From Sphingobacterium endophyticum (GTDB taxonomy: Bacteria; Bacteroidota; Bacteroidia; Sphingobacteriales; Sphingobacteriaceae): 64,000 nt of DNA. The notes beneath the pieces are model-generated. The model was not told the origin of the DNA and made no database searches. It saw only the letters and a list, made by a program, of their open reading frames with translations. Positions 61,534 through 64,000 of the stretch are shown piece by piece (the stretch's first letter is position 1; every line of letters starts with the position of its first letter). The DNA is taken from NCBI RefSeq assembly GCF_009733535.1, contig NZ_ML771899.1, positions 310,001 to 374,000 of the forward strand. The letters run 5' to 3'. Position numbers and translations under genes: made by a program.

Positions 61534-64000
61534 CTATTGCATTTGTTTCAACAATTCAATAGCATATTCAATGCTATTTACATTATTGATAGCAATCCGA
61601 AGTTGTCCTTTTACCTCTTTCATATTAGAAATACTTGGGTATTTTTGAACAAAGGATAGAACCTTGCCAAAATTATCTGATTGATAATAGCTGGATCTTG
61701 GATTGCTTACGAAATACCCTTTCAACACATTCTTTTTATAAGAGATTTTTTCTAATCCAATTTCTTTCCCTAGCCACTGTAATCTTAAGGTATTGAATAG
61801 TTCAAAAACCTGGTCAGGTACTGGACCGAATCTATCTAATAATTCCTGTTCAAATTTTTGAAGTTGCCCTTCATCCTTGAGCTTCGATATGTCATTGTAT
61901 AAATTGTATCTCTCAGAAACATTGGTAACATATTCATCCGGGATCATCACCTCTAGATCGGTATCTATTTGGGTGAAAGTGACATATTTTCTATTTTCTT
62001 CATCGGCAAATAGATCTCCGAATTCATCGTCTTTCAATTCCTGAACTGCTTCATCGAGGATCTTGTTATACATTTCAAATCCTATTTCAGCGATAAAACC
62101 CGACTGTTCAGCACCTAAAAGATTCCCGGAACCACGAATATCCAGGTCACGCATGGCAACATTAAACCCTGATCCTAATTCGGAGAATTCTTCAATTGCT
62201 GACAACCTTTTGTAGGCCTCGCTAGTTAGGGTGGAAAGCGGCGGACTCAATAAATAGCAGAATGCTTTTTTATTGGATCTACCGACCCTTCCACGCATTT
62301 GGTGTAGGTCGCTCAATCCGAACATATGGGCTTGGTTGATGATGATGGTATTGGCGTTTGGAATGTCCAATCCAGCTTCTATAATCGTTGTGGCAATCAG
62401 AACGTCAAACTCATGGTTAATGAATTTCAACATCACATCTTCCAGTTCATCTCCTTCTAATTGTCCATGGGCAATTCCAACTTTAGCACCTGGAACAAGT
62501 TTTCTAATCAACATGCCCAACTGTGGAAGGTCGGCAACGCGATTATGAATAAAGAATACCTGACCGCCTCGATCGATTTCAAAACTAACGGCATCCTTAA
62601 TTAAAGTCTCATTGAAGACATGCAGTTCTGTTTGAACAGGCTGCCTATTTGGAGGTGGCGTCGAGATAATACTTAAATCTCTTGCACCCATAAGTGAGAA
62701 GTGTAAAGTTCTTGGAATCGGGGTTGCTGTCAGCGTAAGGGAATCCACATTTGCGCGCATCACCTTTAGTTTTTCCTTAACGGATACTCCGAATTTCTGC
62801 TCTTCATCTATTATCATAAGACCTAAATCCTTGAATTTAACGTCCTTGCTGACAAGGCGGTGTGTTCCAATGATGATGTCGACTTTACCTTCTTCTAATT
62901 TCTTTAAAGTATCCTTAATCTGTTTACTACTTTTAAAGCGATTAATATAATCGATGTTTGCTGGGAGTCCTTTCAGTCGTTCAGAGAAAGTACGGAAATG
63001 CTGAAGTGCTAAAATGGTCGTAGGAACCAATACAGCGACCTGTTTGCTGTCCGCAACGGCTTTAAATGCTGCCCGAATAGCGACCTCCGTTTTTCCAAAA
63101 CCCACATCTCCACATACTAAACGATCCATTGGATGTGGAGATTCCATATCTTTCTTCACGTCTGCGGTAGCCTTTTCCTGATCGGGAGTGTCTTCATAGA
63201 TAAAAGAAGCCTCTAACTCTCTCTGCAGATACGTATCTTGACTAAATGCATTCCCTGTTTGAGCTTTCCGTTTAGCATAAAGTAGGATCAAGTCACGCGC
63301 AATGTCCTTGACCTTCTTCTTCGTTGTTCTTTTTAATTTCTCCCAGGCATCAGTTCCTAATTTATTCATTTTGGGAACCGTACCTTCTTTACCTGAATAT
63401 TTCGATATTCGATTTAAGGAGTTGATGTTTACATAAAGCAAGTCGTTGTCGGCATATACCAGCCTAATCATTTCCTGGCTTTTACCATTCACATCCACTT
63501 TTTCTAATCCGGCATATTTTCCTACACCATGATCTATATGGGTTATGTAATCGCCCGGCTTTAGCTCACTTAATTCTTTAAGGGTTATGGCCTGGGAACG
63601 CTCATATCCTTTTCTGCGTTTGTATTTATAATACCTGTCAAAGATTTGGTGATCCGTATAACAAGCGATTTTTAATCTATCGTCTCTGAATCCTTCTCTT
63701 AGGGCTTTATAAATTGGGGTAAATGTTACGGTTGTATCCAGATCCTCTAGGATGGCATAAATTCTTTCAATCTGTTTTGTAGAGTCTGAAAAAATGTAAT
63801 TATGAATAGCATGTTTTTCATTCTCTTTAAAATTGTGGATCAATAAATTAAAATCCTTATTGAAAGAAGGCTGGGGGTGGGTATCAAAGGTGACTACTTC
63901 ATCTGCCTTATAAAAATATTGTTTTCCAAATTCCACTATGGGATATTCGAACAACATAGCATTGAAATTTTTATCATCTGTAAATGTAAACCTAGGGTCT
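61534..64000 (-). CDS. mfd: Transcription-repair coupling factor Mfd, C-terminal part (cut by window edge)
   Basis: About 822 codons are present and the frame stays open to the window's right edge, so the N-terminal UvrB-like part lies outside. Visible are the RNA-polymerase-interaction domain (LKPGDYITHIDHGVGKYAGLE and on), then a RecG-like SF2 translocase with Walker A GDVGFGKTEVAIRAA, motif II MIIDEEQKFGV, motif III LTATPIPRTLHFSLMG, VAIATTIIEAGLD-type motif V (here LIATTIIEAGLDIPNANT) and motif VI HQMRGRVGRS. The C-terminal TRCF domain follows. Mfd removes stalled RNA polymerase at lesions and recruits UvrA. Confidence 0.96.
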   Translation of the reverse strand, partial: DPRFTFTDDKNFNAMLFEYPIVEFGKQYFYKADEVVTFDTHPQPSFNKDFNLLIHNFKENEKHAIHNYIFSDSTKQIERIYAILEDLDTTVTFTPIYKALREGFRDDRLKIACYTDHQIFDRYYKYKRRKGYERSQAITLKELSELKPGDYITHIDHGVGKYAGLEKVDVNGKSQEMIRLVYADNDLLYVNINSLNRISKYSGKEGTVPKMNKLGTDAWEKLKRTTKKKVKDIARDLILLYAKRKAQTGNAFSQDTYLQRELEASFIYEDTPDQEKATADVKKDMESPHPMDRLVCGDVGFGKTEVAIRAAFKAVADSKQVAVLVPTTILALQHFRTFSERLKGLPANIDYINRFKSSKQIKDTLKKLEEGKVDIIIGTHRLVSKDVKFKDLGLMIIDEEQKFGVSVKEKLKVMRANVDSLTLTATPIPRTLHFSLMGARDLSIISTPPPNRQPVQTELHVFNETLIKDAVSFEIDRGGQVFFIHNRVADLPQLGMLIRKLVPGAKVGIAHGQLEGDELEDVMLKFINHEFDVLIATTIIEAGLDIPNANTIIINQAHMFGLSDLHQMRGRVGRSNKKAFCYLLSPPLSTLTSEAYKRLSAIEEFSELGSGFNVAMRDLDIRGSGNLLGAEQSGFIAEIGFEMYNKILDEAVQELKDDEFGDLFADEENRKYVTFTQIDTDLEVMIPDEYVTNVSERYNLYNDISKLKDEGQLQKFEQELLDRFGPVPDQVFELFNTLRLQWLGKEIGLEKISYKKNVLKGYFVSNPRSSYYQSDNFGKVLSFVQKYPSISNMKEVKGQLRIAINNVNSIEYAIELLKQMQ

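Noticed and set aside
1..64000. tRNA, rRNA, CRISPR arrays, insertion sequences or integrases
   Set aside because: None were recognised on either strand; hairpins and repeats seen are explained as terminators or operators.

Overview
The window reads as chromosome of a member of the Bacteroidota, most likely Sphingobacteriaceae (Sphingobacterium/Pedobacter type). The evidence is a SusC/SusD pair, Bacteroidota-type conjugation genes (traJ, K, M, N), a PCMD/outer-membrane barrel pair, promoters of the TTG-N19-TAnnTTTG type, and IspH, HemH and Mfd of the expected type. No rRNA, tRNA, integrase, transposase or CRISPR array was seen.

Region 1 (1-6.5 kb, + strand) is the right part of a conjugative-transposon transfer operon. 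It runs from a cut-off gene through a TraI/TerB-like protein, TraJ, TraK, a TraL-position membrane protein, TraM, TraN, two conserved mobile-element proteins and a small coupled ORF. Region 2 (6.7-7.9 kb, - strand) is an ArsR / SRPBCC / DoxX cassette whose promoter is embedded in a perfect 15-bp inverted repeat.

Region 3 (8.0-12.8 kb) is the most unusual part. A full-length LanB-type lantibiotic dehydratase is coupled to a LytS-type histidine kinase, with a LytTR response regulator upstream. Between kinase and regulator, on the opposite strand, lies a 45-residue Lys-rich then Thr-rich peptide gene with no cysteine. Three TTYGTATAA repeats sit in front of it, two of them exactly 21 bp apart, the usual geometry of LytTR operators. 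No LanC cyclase is visible. I read this as a self-regulated RiPP locus that may make a dehydrated peptide without (methyl)lanthionine.

Region 4 (12.8-20.1 kb) is AT-rich and gene-poor. It holds ndk, several orphan intrinsic-terminator hairpins (possible small RNAs), a tandem pair of paralogous small proteins with a consensus promoter, an ECF sigma factor and at least four decayed reading frames.

Region 5 (20-33 kb) is ordinary chromosome: an MscS channel / PCMD lipoprotein / barrel operon, a DUF892 stress protein, an AraC regulator with DUF417, a secreted beta-propeller-like protein, ispH, hemH and a metallophosphoesterase.

Region 6 (32.7-48.1 kb) is a complete sialoglycan utilisation locus. 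A FadR-type GntR regulator is divergent from SusC, SusD, N-acetylneuraminate lyase, a Kelch-type mutarotase, an MFS transporter, a two-domain sialate O-acetylesterase, an AGE-family epimerase, a GH20 hexosaminidase and a GH33 sialidase, closed by a strong terminator. The enzymes would strip terminal sialic acid, remove O-acetyl groups, import the sugar and convert it to ManNAc/GlcNAc plus pyruvate. No amino-sugar kinase is present here.

Region 7 (48.2-57.5 kb) carries two GH43 enzymes, galT, galK, a lipoprotein aldose epimerase, an SSS sugar transporter and a GH127 enzyme, consistent with galactose/arabinose release and Leloir metabolism. A 27-bp-arm palindrome containing both stop codons separates it from a convergent trans-sulfuration enzyme. 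An M14 peptidase and the C-terminal part of Mfd close the window.
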